A stretch of DNA of 64,000 nt from Bacillota bacterium (GCA_023433505.1 JAEZCO010000007.1:124001-188000), one strand, 5' to 3'; shown: positions 44,794 through 54,690, counted from the first letter of the stretch. The notes: generated from the letters alone by a model not told the origin. Translations and numbers: made by a program.

Positions 44794-47646
44794 TCACTGC
44801 CTGTAAGGCGTATTTAAATCAATCCGCAGTTCGTCACATTTTGCTTTTATTTCATCATCGATCTTCGTCATGTAATCCAGAAGGCTTTCCCTGGGGTTTT
44901 TATCATCAATGATTACTTTTTTGATGGCAAAATTAATCTCTCTCTCGGTATAATATCCGCCGGGCAATTCTCTTCTTGCCTGGCTTACCGCCAGCTGCCG
45001 GTTTAATTTTATGAGATCGCTGTTGGACCAGGGCAAGCTCTCAAAAGCTTTGATGCTTGCCGCATTGTAACGCCCTGCCGGCCCCAGGACCTCTTCAATA
45101 TTCCTTCCGAAGATGCCTTGAGCTTCCGCACCGGTCCACCACTTCATGAATTCCCAGGCCGCAGCCTTATGCCCGGACTGCTCCAGCATGACACAGCCGG
45201 ACGACGTCAAATAGCCTGTATTATCCACACTGCCGTCTTCCCGCACAACACCGGGTATGGGGCAGAAATCCCACAATCCCCGTATGTCCGGCGCAGAAAT
45301 TGCCAGGTAGTTTGCCATGGTATAATCGACAATTCCCATAGGACATTCGCCTGTCCTGAAACGGTTCATAAAGTTTATCTCCTGGGGCAGATTATATCCG
45401 GTAAAAAAATCCGTGAAAAACTTGAAGGAGTTGTAAGCTTCCTGCGTATCGAGGGCGGTTCTCAAGCTGTCCGTTCTGTAAAAATCCCCCCCGTATTGCT
45501 TTAATAATGTAAAATACATGGTCGGATCCGGCGGGATCCAGACGGTCATATTCTTTTTCAAGGTATCCGGCAGCATGACAAGAATGTCATTCCAGTTCAG
45601 ATGATCCCCGATGGAATATCCCAATTCCTTTTCCAGGATATCCTTCCGGTAGAAAAACATGGGGAAATTCTGTGTTTCCGGCAAGCCGTACACTTTTCCG
45701 TCAAAGCTGTACGGTACCCAGATCTGTGGAACGAAATCCTTTTCCAGTTCTTCAAAACCGGGATATTTGCTCAAGTCAACCAATGCATTTCGCAATCCGT
45801 AGTTAACAGCTTCCGAGGAGGCCATTTGAAGATAAACGTCAGGTCCCTTGTTGGCAAAGGTTGCCGGCAGCAGTGTACCGGGGGCCACCAGCTCCAGGTC
45901 CACGTTGATATTGCGCTGGGATGTAAAATAGTTGTCTACCAGCTTCCTCATCACCTGTGCCTGGTCACGGCCGGCCGTGGTGCCCTGGGCAGCCATCCAG
46001 ACGGTTATGGTATCCTTTTTGACGTTCTCATCACTCAAATAGTTGTTTTGATTCCGGAAGGAGGACAAAAACATTCTGATTTCAAAAACCAGGTTGCTGA
46101 AAAAGCCGTTGCCGGCCCTGGGTACCTTTTCCTCCGGTGAGGCCACCACCATATAGTCGACGGACAGCGGCTGATTCAAGGCGGTGACCATCCACTCGGC
46201 AAGCCCGCTCAAATCGTCCTTGAAGCTTTCAAGCCGCCGGGGGATGGTGTCGGCATCCCTTACCATTGCCTTGATTTGCGTGATGACTCTCTGTATTTCC
46301 GAACCTGACTCTCCCGACTCACCGCTGTATTCCGTCAATTCCCCCAGCGCCTTTTCCAGGCTGTCCCGCTGGACATCCAGATCCTCCAATGCGTCGGGGA
46401 CGTAGCTTTCCAGATCATAATCCCTGTTTTCGTCGGGCGTTGTTCCTGTCAGCATGGTTATGCGCCGGTAATCCGAATTCAGTTTCAAAAGACAGGCGTC
46501 CACATCGGAAATGATCTTTGCCATCTGTGTTCCGGTGGCTGCCTCCAGCTTGATTTCATGCTGGCCCTTATCGAAATAAAACAAATAGGGTTCATGATTG
46601 TTATCTGCCAGGGTTGATACTTTCCAGTCCGATGAATAGTCAAATTTGAAATTGCGCGCTTCTTCGAAGGGTATTTTGCCGTCGATATACAGCTCTCTCA
46701 CGGAGGAGAAGCCGCTGATGACATTTTGCTGCCAGCGCATCATGATTTTATAAAGTCCAGGCTTGTCGATATTGATTTTCCAGCTTATCCACTGACCCGG
46801 CTTGTTCCAGTTAAGTCCGTTGATGATGTTCAGCTTGTGATTTACCGGCGAACTGGGCATTGTAGCGGTAGAAGTCCTGTCCTCATACGGCGAAAGCCCG
46901 GAGGAGGATTTTTCAAAGGGCTGTTCTGCTTGCATATACAAGGGCTCGGCCTGTACCGCCTCCATACTTTTATACTGCGCGATATATGTTTTATAATCGG
47001 AAATTTTTTCGGCTCCAAACAGCCGGATACCTGCAACGGCCATACTGTCCTTGATGGATTCAAGCCGGAGGGTATGCCTGCCTTTTGAAAAATAAAACAC
47101 ATAGGGTTCGTTGATAAAGCCCTGATAGTCCTGCAAAACCTGATGATACCAGCCTGCTGCCTCTACCTGTCCGGGCTGTATATCGTCCCCGCTTTTATTC
47201 CGTGAGATGGGGCCGGCATCAACGTAATGACGCTGAAATACGATGCTTTGGGCTTCAAGGAAAGGGACCTTCCCGTCGATGGATAATAATTTTTGTATTT
47301 CGGTACTGCGCCCTTCAAGAGGATAATATTCAACTTCAATTTGGTATGCGCCGTCGTTTTCTACATCAAACTTCCAGGTGTCGGAACCGGTTTCTCCCGT
47401 TAGCAATACCTCTCCGGCATTCCCCTTATAATTTTTGACAAGAGAGGATTGTTCGCCTGTTTTTATGAGCTGATCATTATTAATCGTTACCTCATGGCTT
47501 GCAGCGTCCTTACTTACATTAAGCGAATATTCCCTGTAGGAGACAGGCATGGGCTCTCCGTCATATTTTGCTACGCTTCCATAGACACCTAATGGAAATA
47601 AGAGTATACACATGAAAATCATACATGAATACATTTTTTTATACAT
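44794..47646 (-). CDS. Extracellular solute-binding protein fused to two N-terminal beta-rich modules
   Basis: 950 residues. Signal peptide of about 24 residues (MIFMCILLFPLGVYGS) with no lipobox cysteine at its end. Two homologous modules follow at about 73-211 and 238-388. They share IDGKVPFLEAQ / IDGKIPFEEAR and PYVFYFSKGRHTLRLE / PYLFYFDKGQHEIKLE, and resemble carbohydrate-binding beta-sandwiches. A helical segment (about 395-530) leads to a family-1 solute-binding domain (about 543-950; ITVWMAAQGT, NFPMFFYRKDIL, GIVDYTMANYLA, AAWEFMKWWTG). It is the first gene of the long operon. ATG 47646 with AAGGAG is preferred over 47697. The protein may grip a polymer while presenting fragments to the importer. 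Confidence 0.85.
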   Translation of the reverse strand: MYKKMYSCMIFMCILLFPLGVYGSVAKYDGEPMPVSYREYSLNVSKDAASHEVTINNDQLIKTGEQSSLVKNYKGNAGEVLLTGETGSDTWKFDVENDGAYQIEVEYYPLEGRSTEIQKLLSIDGKVPFLEAQSIVFQRHYVDAGPISRNKSGDDIQPGQVEAAGWYHQVLQDYQGFINEPYVFYFSKGRHTLRLESIKDSMAVAGIRLFGAEKISDYKTYIAQYKSMEAVQAEPLYMQAEQPFEKSSSGLSPYEDRTSTATMPSSPVNHKLNIINGLNWNKPGQWISWKINIDKPGLYKIMMRWQQNVISGFSSVRELYIDGKIPFEEARNFKFDYSSDWKVSTLADNNHEPYLFYFDKGQHEIKLEAATGTQMAKIISDVDACLLKLNSDYRRITMLTGTTPDENRDYDLESYVPDALEDLDVQRDSLEKALGELTEYSGESGESGSEIQRVITQIKAMVRDADTIPRRLESFKDDLSGLAEWMVTALNQPLSVDYMVVASPEEKVPRAGNGFFSNLVFEIRMFLSSFRNQNNYLSDENVKKDTITVWMAAQGTTAGRDQAQVMRKLVDNYFTSQRNINVDLELVAPGTLLPATFANKGPDVYLQMASSEAVNYGLRNALVDLSKYPGFEELEKDFVPQIWVPYSFDGKVYGLPETQNFPMFFYRKDILEKELGYSIGDHLNWNDILVMLPDTLKKNMTVWIPPDPTMYFTLLKQYGGDFYRTDSLRTALDTQEAYNSFKFFTDFFTGYNLPQEINFMNRFRTGECPMGIVDYTMANYLAISAPDIRGLWDFCPIPGVVREDGSVDNTGYLTSSGCVMLEQSGHKAAAWEFMKWWTGAEAQGIFGRNIEEVLGPAGRYNAASIKAFESLPWSNSDLIKLNRQLAVSQARRELPGGYYTEREINFAIKKVIIDDKNPRESLLDYMTKIDDEIKAKCDELRIDLNTPYRQ

Positions 47647-48168
47647 AAATTCTACAACTCCTTTTCCCCAAGGTTCACTGCCGCTTTTTCCGTACATGTC
47701 AAAGATACCGCTGATATTCCCCCTTTGGTTGTGCTCTGTGATTTGTATGCTCAGGCATGGATAACCTTCTCTCTGTAAAAAAATTAAAATATATGAATTT
47801 TCAATATTTAAAAGTCCTGCTCAGGGCAGCATTATAGTAAGCCCGATTTCTCGGGCTGCCAGGCAAACGCCTTCGCTCAATCCATAATTTACATAAAATT
47901 GATATTACTCGCACTGTTCAAGCTGCTATGATTGTTAAGCTCCAATGAATTCCCGGTCTTATTACCGTTTTTATTATTATACTGCTTTTTGAATAGAAAT
48001 ACATTGCATAATTAGTAAGTATGATTGTACTTTTGTAATCTATTCTGCCTGGACAACCCCTTTTAATGCTTTCGGCCGAAGGATGAAAACTTCCGACTCA
48101 AACAATTTATGTACAAGCTTGATATTCTTGCCATAAATATTACTTTTATATGAGTTTATCCATTATTG
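47647..48168. other. Long AT-rich leader/intergenic region upstream of the transporter operon
   Basis: About 520 bases without a gene. It should contain the operon's promoter, and the end of the beta-helix unit at 48169. A compact hairpin AGCCCGA-tttc-TCGGGCT lies at 47840-47857 and a TTCGGCCGAA palindrome near 48072. A minus-strand TATAAT lies near 47977, with only a weak -35. No clear riboswitch was recognised. Confidence 0.4.
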
Positions 48169-50313
48169 TCATTTCGTAGCTGTAACAGGCGCCGGGGTGC
48201 CGCCTGGGACATTTGCGGCTTCCGGCCACGGGAAGGTGGACCGCAAACCGATACGTGACCGGTCAATGTTAACAAATCCCATTGCCAGAGCCGGCGAGCC
48301 TGTCTTCAAGGTAAAATTATTCTTTGCAGGGTCGGCAAATAACGGATCCCGGTCTGTCACCGAATTCTGATCAAACCGATTGTTCCATAACGTCCTCCAA
48401 TTTGTCCAGGTCCCGTCACCCGGCAGCGCATTGTCGGAGATGTCGCCATATTGATAGGTTCCGCCGCCCGGGAAGTAGAACAGATTATTATCCGAAGCGG
48501 TAAAGGTGCCCGGATCCCACGGGCCGTCCCAGCTCCAGATGAGATAGAAATAATGTGTACCGGGCATATAGTAAATATTGTGCGTTAACGTTATATCTTC
48601 CACAGGATATTCATCCGGCTGGTCCAGGTCATAGCAGAGGGTACCGACAGAGGTGCCTGCTACAAGGTCTGGGCTGTCCTGATAGACAATATTGTTATCG
48701 ATCACATTATGCCGGCCTTTTGCCATGATAGCATACATATCGCTGCCGCTTCTGATGTTATGGATGATATTGTTGGATACCGTATAATTGCATGAGGAAT
48801 CATCCAGATATATGCCCGTAATCCCAAGATTCTCCGACGTATTGTTCCCGCAATCGCGGATCAGATTATTGCTGATTACGTTATTGACACCGCTCACCCT
48901 ATAAATGTGTATGGGTGCAATATCGCTGCCTTCTTTCACACAATTGGCTATTTCATTGAATTCTACCCGGTTATTGTTGTGACGCCCGCTTTCCGCATCG
49001 TAACCGCGGACTGCAAAATTAACCGACCCGTCGATTTTGTTATTGGTAAAATCAACATACTGGTTGTTATAGTTCGTAAATGCACTTGAATAGCTGTTTA
49101 CAATTCCGGTATTCTGTATCAGGTTATTATCTATTTTTATATGGTTACAGTCACTGTAAATCATGTTTATTCCATATAAGCCCGTATTTTTAAACCAGTT
49201 GTCCGTAATGGAACAATCCGTCGTCGTCGTATTTTCACCTTTCATAAAAATTGCATTGGTCCCCGCATTAAGCAGTTTTGATTTTGTAATGACAATGTTT
49301 TCAGCATCCTTTATTGCAAACAAGGCGTCCCTGGAGAAATAAATGCTGCCTTCAAAAACCGGAAGCTTGCTTTTGCAATCGGTCCCTTCCACCTCCAGGC
49401 CCGTAAAGGTGATGTCATGAACCTTATGCTTTGAGCCTGTGCCCGACAATTTAAATATTGACAGGGTTTTTGCGGCGATGATTTCCTGATCTTCAACGGG
49501 CGTTTTTCTTGGAAAGTAATAAAGCCAGCCTTCCGTATGGTCAAGAAAAAATTCACCCGGCTGGTCCAGGAACTCCTTTGCACCCTGGACATAAAACTTC
49601 GTCCCCACGTCCAGCTTCAGCCAGTCATCACAGGAATCGCTCAGAGAAATCTCCTTGCTGTTCCAGTTAATGGCTGTAATCGGAAAGGTTTGGGCATAAG
49701 TTTCCGCCATCACCGCGTGGAGCTGGGCAGGCGTCTTCGTAAAGTCGAAGGCCGGCAAATCGTCCGGATTAAATTTGAGCTGCCTCTGAGGATTTTTGCC
49801 TGTACCTGCCGACTGCAAATAACCTCCTTCATTGGGAAAGCGGGACATCACACCCGGAGTTCCATTTTCAAACAACCGGTTAAAGGTCCAGGTGGTCCCC
49901 ACCTTGACCTTGTATATATTTCCGGAATCCGGAATCCAGCCTGTCAGAGGCTGTCCGCCTATAATCCTTGGCATCGGATCTCCAGGATAGCCTGCATAAT
50001 AAATTTTATACCCATTGGTCCCTGAGTCTTCCGGTCCGAAATCGACGGATGAGTCCAGATAATATTTTCCGCCCCGGATGTATACATAGATGTCACCGGT
50101 CATCTCCTGATTGACAGTCCTTACAGCATCACGCGCCTTCGGGATGGTCTTCCACGGCCGTTTTATACTTCCGTTACCGGTTGTGTCGTCACCGGAGGTA
50201 GATACATAATATTTCGCCTGGATGCCTTCCGATTCTTTCGGATAGTACATCGCCACGAATCCTGCCATTGCCACAAATACAACTGCAATAATTGCGATTC
50301 TCCGTTTCCACAT
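48169..50313 (-). CDS. Right-handed beta-helix protein (GH141/GH120-like), paralogue of the 22001 protein
   Basis: 714 residues. An N-terminal hydrophobic stretch (IAIIAVVFVAMAGFVAMYY) acts as anchor or signal; no clear cleavage site. Then YYVSTSGDDTTGNGS, RPWKTIPKARDAVR, YIRGGKYYLD, GPEDSGTNGYKIYYAGYPGD and GGQPLTGW, nearly identical in layout to 22001-24775, including the loop ELLDQPGEFFLD-like (EFLDQPGEFFLDHTEGWLYY) and Asn-rich coils. It lacks the Pro/Thr linker and C-terminal module, ending soon after FPWPEA. ATG 50313 with GGAG is preferred. It follows the GH31 gene by 73 bases in the same direction. Confidence 0.75.
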   Translation of the reverse strand: MWKRRIAIIAVVFVAMAGFVAMYYPKESEGIQAKYYVSTSGDDTTGNGSIKRPWKTIPKARDAVRTVNQEMTGDIYVYIRGGKYYLDSSVDFGPEDSGTNGYKIYYAGYPGDPMPRIIGGQPLTGWIPDSGNIYKVKVGTTWTFNRLFENGTPGVMSRFPNEGGYLQSAGTGKNPQRQLKFNPDDLPAFDFTKTPAQLHAVMAETYAQTFPITAINWNSKEISLSDSCDDWLKLDVGTKFYVQGAKEFLDQPGEFFLDHTEGWLYYFPRKTPVEDQEIIAAKTLSIFKLSGTGSKHKVHDITFTGLEVEGTDCKSKLPVFEGSIYFSRDALFAIKDAENIVITKSKLLNAGTNAIFMKGENTTTTDCSITDNWFKNTGLYGINMIYSDCNHIKIDNNLIQNTGIVNSYSSAFTNYNNQYVDFTNNKIDGSVNFAVRGYDAESGRHNNNRVEFNEIANCVKEGSDIAPIHIYRVSGVNNVISNNLIRDCGNNTSENLGITGIYLDDSSCNYTVSNNIIHNIRSGSDMYAIMAKGRHNVIDNNIVYQDSPDLVAGTSVGTLCYDLDQPDEYPVEDITLTHNIYYMPGTHYFYLIWSWDGPWDPGTFTASDNNLFYFPGGGTYQYGDISDNALPGDGTWTNWRTLWNNRFDQNSVTDRDPLFADPAKNNFTLKTGSPALAMGFVNIDRSRIGLRSTFPWPEAANVPGGTPAPVTATK

Positions 50314-50386
50314 GAGCTTGCTCCTTCCTTTACTGTAGGATAGCTGGAACAACCGGAATCCTTGACCATTTCAAGACATAGTTGCA

Positions 50387-52555
50387 TTATCCTTCTGCGC
50401 CGTTTATTATAACCTTTTCCCATTCTCCTCCGTGTATTCTGACAGTGTATTTCCTTGCGGCGGCCATTCCTTCAAAGCTGCCGGTCCTCGGACCAATATC
50501 GACCGTAAGGGTGCCGCTTTCCGTCTTTACTTTGATTGCGGTACTTGTAAAACCGCCCTTTTCATATTCAAAGCTTATCCCGTCGTCTTCATAGAGTGCA
50601 AACGTGCTTTCACCGCCCGGAAAAACATGCAGTTCCAGGGTTTCCGGCTGTTTTTCCCCCAGCCATGCCACCTCCGGACTCATTGGAAGGATGGCGCCCC
50701 TTCTTACAAACAATGCACCGCCTTTTCCCGCCGGCGGCCGATACCGGATATGCTGTTTTCCTTCATATGCTTCCCCGCTCCAATAATCTATCCAGGACCC
50801 TTCCGGGAGATAAATATCCTCGGTGAAAGCACCTGCCAGAAGCCAATCTCCAAGCATATACTGATGTGTCAGATTCTCTGCCTCAGGGTCATCCGGAAAC
50901 ATCAACGGCATGGCTCTCAAGATCGGCATACCGGTTTGATAACCGATATGAGCATAGGAGTATATATATGGGACCAGCTTGTAATGGAGCTTTGCATATT
51001 CGAGAAATACCTGTTTGAGCTCTTCTCCCAGCCACCAGGGGTGATCGATATAGGCCCAGCTGTTTACCTGGCTCCATGGCTGAAGGAAACCGAAATGAAT
51101 ACCCTCCGGCGTGTGAACATCCATATCGCAGGTCACATTCATATGCCCGTACAGGCCATATTGCAAAAGTCCCATTACGGCCGTGTCCCTTCCGCCGCAG
51201 TCACAAGTCCATGCAGGCGCCCAACGCTGGATTCCGGTATACCCTGTACCCACAAAATGCATAGGACGTTCGTTAGTATACTCCCTGTATCCCTTATGGA
51301 CCTGCTTCGCCAGTACGGTGATCATCAGATTATGGGCTTCCTCGTCGGTCATCCCGTTTGCATAGAAACGGTCGGGATGATCATTTACAACATAGGCAGG
51401 GTCCTGTTTAAATATCCGGACGCCGCTGTCGATAAACTTTTTAAGATGCTCAAACCAGGGTTCACCCTTCTTTGTCAGCTTATCGAGACGAATCGGCTCG
51501 TGCACCCGGGTATCAAAGTCCAGTGACCCAAAGCCGAAAGGCTTTTGAAGCTTTCCGGCTTTGCCGTCCCCCGCTGTTTCTTTAAGACTAGCCTGGCGCT
51601 CTTCTTCCTCAAACACATCATAGTCGCAGCACAGCCACAAGCTGAGGTTGAAACCATACCGCCTCAATGCTCCGATAAAATTAACGTCCTGGAATTCCCT
51701 GCGGTTTTCTGACCAGGTGGGCATATAAAATCTTTCGTAGCTCCAGTCTCTTTTTGTGGAGCAATCATAGTGGACAGACATCCATCCCGGTTCCAGACCC
51801 AGCATGTCGCAAGGGATCCCCTCCTGCCGGAAGGTGCGCGCATCGTTCAATACGTCAAATTGCGACTGTTTTTCATTGCATATAAACATGAGGCCATATC
51901 CATAAAGCGGCATCAGAGAAGGTCTTCCGGTAATTTGGGTGAAGCTGTCCAGTATTCCTGCATAATTTCCCGCCATCAGGTAAAAGTCGAGGTCTCCCTT
52001 TTCGCTCCAGATGTTCATAAACTCCGGATGGTTTTTGCCTATATCAAAATAGCTGTCAAAGGTGGTGTTGAAGTACAGCCCCCATCCGCAGCTGCTCATG
52101 ATGAAGGGAACCGGGCCATAGCTTTCGCCATAGGCGACATGATTCCTGAATGTGCTGCCCCGAAGCTGGATACTGTCTGTTTTCCGGTATCCGAGGCCGT
52201 AAAACTTCTCTTCCCGCGACAGGGCAAATGAAGCGCCGACGCCGGTTTCATCGCAGTGTGAAAACGGTTTCATACAGTTCATTAAAATACCCTTGGTTTT
52301 ATCATAAAGCATTGCCGTCCCGTCTTTTTTATTGAGTACCAGAATCGCAGACCCGGTTTTTATTTCTACCGCAGCTTTACTTTCCGAAAGCTCATATTGC
52401 ACCGGTCCCCAATCCATCCTGACAATCCCGTACCGTTCTGTCACCGACGGGTGAAATATTCCGTCTCTATTTATTCTTATCCTGAAGATATTCTCTGTTA
52501 CGGCATCAAACCGCGCGACATCGCCGGTTGATAAATGAATCAGATTTGCGTCCAC
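50387..52555 (-). CDS. Glycoside hydrolase family 31 protein
   Basis: 722 residues without signal peptide, so cytosolic. An N-terminal beta-sandwich (about 1-205; FYGLGYRKTDSIQLRG) precedes the catalytic barrel (about 210-560; PLYGYGLMFICNEKQSQ, GLEPGWMS). Probable nucleophile is Asp385 in IFKQDPAYV and acid/base Asp452 in WTCDCGGRD, by analogy with GH31 alpha-glucosidases/alpha-xylosidases; both contexts differ from the classical WxDMNE. C-terminal beta domains follow (LPEGSWIDYWSGE, FVRRGAILPM). The start is GTG 52555 with AGGAG 12 bases upstream. Probably trims an imported alpha-linked oligosaccharide. Confidence 0.85.
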   Translation of the reverse strand: MDANLIHLSTGDVARFDAVTENIFRIRINRDGIFHPSVTERYGIVRMDWGPVQYELSESKAAVEIKTGSAILVLNKKDGTAMLYDKTKGILMNCMKPFSHCDETGVGASFALSREEKFYGLGYRKTDSIQLRGSTFRNHVAYGESYGPVPFIMSSCGWGLYFNTTFDSYFDIGKNHPEFMNIWSEKGDLDFYLMAGNYAGILDSFTQITGRPSLMPLYGYGLMFICNEKQSQFDVLNDARTFRQEGIPCDMLGLEPGWMSVHYDCSTKRDWSYERFYMPTWSENRREFQDVNFIGALRRYGFNLSLWLCCDYDVFEEEERQASLKETAGDGKAGKLQKPFGFGSLDFDTRVHEPIRLDKLTKKGEPWFEHLKKFIDSGVRIFKQDPAYVVNDHPDRFYANGMTDEEAHNLMITVLAKQVHKGYREYTNERPMHFVGTGYTGIQRWAPAWTCDCGGRDTAVMGLLQYGLYGHMNVTCDMDVHTPEGIHFGFLQPWSQVNSWAYIDHPWWLGEELKQVFLEYAKLHYKLVPYIYSYAHIGYQTGMPILRAMPLMFPDDPEAENLTHQYMLGDWLLAGAFTEDIYLPEGSWIDYWSGEAYEGKQHIRYRPPAGKGGALFVRRGAILPMSPEVAWLGEKQPETLELHVFPGGESTFALYEDDGISFEYEKGGFTSTAIKVKTESGTLTVDIGPRTGSFEGMAAARKYTVRIHGGEWEKVIINGAEG

Positions 52556-52656
52556 TCTTTGGCAACTCTCCTTTGGTTAACCATAGTAAAAATATCATAC
52601 ATCTTTTTTGGGACAAAAACATTGACTCCAGTGTCATTTTTTTGCATAATTAAGAC

Positions 52657-53523
52657 ATGAATAAAAAATTTCTGTTTTCGGACATCATCAAATATAAGGA
52701 CTTTCCCTTTAATATAGAAATTGCCGATTTAAAACAGGATTTTCTTCCACACAGCCATGATTTTTCCGAGCTGGTCATAATTTTGGACGGAAATGCAACC
52801 CATGTCGTGGATGAATACGAATATTACATTAAAGCCGGCGATGCCTTTGTCATCCAGGGAAATACCCAGCACGGCTTCAAAAACATCAGCCACCTTAAGC
52901 TTTGCAACATCATGTTTGATTTGCAGAAGCTGAATGCCAACTATGTTTCCTTAAAAAAGCTGCCCGGATTCCAATACCTTTTTAATATCGAGCCCTATTA
53001 CCGGAATGAATGTCAATTTGACAGCAAGCTCTTTATCGACCCTGTCAGGCTGAAGTTTGCCGAAAGCCTGTTATCCATGATACTGGATGAGTTTAACAAC
53101 AGTAAGGACGGGTTCAACATTGTAATTGAGGTCTATTTTTTAGCGATCATTACATTTTTGTCCCGTCACTTCAGTTTGGAGGTAAAGCATGAAACACAGA
53201 AGCTTTACCTCATTGCTGAAGCCATTGCATATATTGAAAACAATTTTACAAAACAGATCAATATAGAAGAGGTTTCTAAAATGTGCCATTTTTCCACGCG
53301 GCAATTTTTTAGAATCTTCAAGCAGACCTATGGAATCTCGCCTTCCGAACATATCCATCAATTAAGGATGAATATGGCAGCCAGGCTTCTGATGGAATCC
53401 AGGCTGAATATCACTCAAATCTCCATCGAATGCGGCTTTTCGGATATAAGCTTTTTTTCCCGCCAGTTTAAAGCACATTTTTCCGTTTCTCCCAGGGATT
53501 TCAGAAATACTTACGCAAGATAG
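52657..53523 (+). CDS. AraC family transcriptional regulator with cupin domain
   Basis: A 288-residue regulator. N-terminal cupin (LPHSHDFSELVIILDGNATHVVD, GDAFVIQGNTQHGF) resembles RhaR/RhaS-type sensors. C-terminal double helix-turn-helix (NIEEVSKMCHFSTRQFFRIFK; ITQISIECGFSDISFFSRQFK, SPRDFR). It is divergent from the GH31 gene with a 101-base gap, so it most likely controls the GH31/beta-helix pair. Confidence 0.9.
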   Translation: MNKKFLFSDIIKYKDFPFNIEIADLKQDFLPHSHDFSELVIILDGNATHVVDEYEYYIKAGDAFVIQGNTQHGFKNISHLKLCNIMFDLQKLNANYVSLKKLPGFQYLFNIEPYYRNECQFDSKLFIDPVRLKFAESLLSMILDEFNNSKDGFNIVIEVYFLAIITFLSRHFSLEVKHETQKLYLIAEAIAYIENNFTKQINIEEVSKMCHFSTRQFFRIFKQTYGISPSEHIHQLRMNMAARLLMESRLNITQISIECGFSDISFFSRQFKAHFSVSPRDFRNTYAR

Positions 53524-53537
53524 TCTGCAGGCCCCCT

Positions 53538-54395
53538 TTAGTTGTTGACAATTTGAACCAACGCCTCCTTAACGGGAACTGCCGGCCGGCCGAGAAGCTT
53601 TTCAAAATCGCTGCTCCCACTCTCCAATGCCCCGTTCCGGATGGCTTTTTGGATATCAACCAAAAAGGAAATCAGGAAACCGGGTAAGCCCGCACTCTCC
53701 ATGACGCCGGCATAGGCGGCATCATCCACCTGCCGTACGGACACTTCCTTCCCCAGTACGGCTCCCAGAGCAGACGCCAGCTCTTGTTGGCTCATTGGCT
53801 TACCTGACAGCTCATAGATTGTATTTTCGTGCCCGCTGCCTGCCAACACGGCGGCTGCCGCTTCTGCATAGTCATTCTGCAGTGCCCAGCCCACCTTGCC
53901 GTCTCCAGCAGAAGTCACCCAGGGTGCGCCAGCCAGTATCCCTTGAATACTTCCCATCTCATTTTCCAGATACCAGTTGTTTCTCAGGAAGGAGTACGGA
54001 ATTCCGGTTTTCAGGATCGCTTCCTCCGACGCACGGTGGACTGAAGCAAGGGACAGGGAGCTTTTATCCGCACTGGCCACACTGGTATAGGCAATAAACT
54101 TAACCCGGGCTGCCTCAGCCGCCGCGATTGCGTTTGCATGCTGCCGGATTCTCGTCTCATTGTCCCCATCCGTGGATATGATTAACAACCGGTCGACGCC
54201 TGCGAAGGCCGAAGCCAATGTTTCCGGCCGGTCAAAATCCCCCTGGCGGACATCTATTCCACGGGCCTTTAACCCTTCCGCTTTCTCCGGATCCCGGACA
54301 CTGACTGCCAATTGCTCCGGCGGTACGGTTTTTAATAAGGCCTCTATAACCTTTGTCCCCAATTTTCCTGTAGCACCTGTTATTAATATTTTCAT
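53538..54395 (-). CDS. NmrA-like SDR family NAD(P)-binding oxidoreductase (QOR2 type)
   Basis: A 285-residue Rossmann protein: ITGATGKLGTKVIEALL (dinucleotide-binding), VSVRDPEKAEGL, DVRQGDFDRPETL and GVDRLLIISTDGD match NmrA/YtfG-type quinone reductases. YTSVAS stands at the position of the SDR active-site region. Start ATG 54395; the end lies 14 bases from the AraC gene end, convergent. It is divergent from superoxide dismutase, fitting a redox-defence role. An HxlR-type regulator, common beside this family, is absent. Confidence 0.8.
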   Translation of the reverse strand: MKILITGATGKLGTKVIEALLKTVPPEQLAVSVRDPEKAEGLKARGIDVRQGDFDRPETLASAFAGVDRLLIISTDGDNETRIRQHANAIAAAEAARVKFIAYTSVASADKSSLSLASVHRASEEAILKTGIPYSFLRNNWYLENEMGSIQGILAGAPWVTSAGDGKVGWALQNDYAEAAAAVLAGSGHENTIYELSGKPMSQQELASALGAVLGKEVSVRQVDDAAYAGVMESAGLPGFLISFLVDIQKAIRNGALESGSSDFEKLLGRPAVPVKEALVQIVNN

Positions 54396-54626
54396 TACTT
54401 ACCCCTCCATGTATGTTTTATTTGCTCTTTATAGTTTCTAGGCGGCGTGCCTAATATTCTATACAATATATCTCCTTCTATTACTAAGTACAATCAATTA
54501 AAATAGATAAATCTGGAAAAATTTTTCACCTTCTTTTCGGGCTGCTTATATCCATAAACGGTAGGATCGAAATTAAACTCCTATTGTTTTATCGGTATAA
54601 AAGTGGGTATAAATTTAAAGAATAGA

Positions 54627-54644
54627 AGTTAGTTAATTCTAACT
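54627..54644. promoter_or_regulatory. Dyad-symmetric candidate operator upstream of superoxide dismutase
   Basis: AGTTAG (54627-54632) and CTAACT (54639-54644) flank a six-base spacer within an AT-rich leader, 47 bases before the sod start. It could bind a MarR- or Fur-like dimer; nothing in the window identifies the protein. Confidence 0.3.
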
Positions 54645-54690
54645 ATAAGTTTGGCATTAATAAATTACCCGTATTGAAAGGAGACTCCTT

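Noticed and set aside
47840..47857. The AGCCCGA/TCGGGCT hairpin considered as a riboswitch or terminator.
   Set aside because: It is too small for a known riboswitch core and no T-run follows on either strand.
50432..51526. A 364-codon open frame opposite the GH31 gene.
   Set aside because: It lies wholly inside the well-supported GH31 gene on the other strand; its translation is rich in Cys, His and Pro without any fold motif, as expected of a shadow frame.
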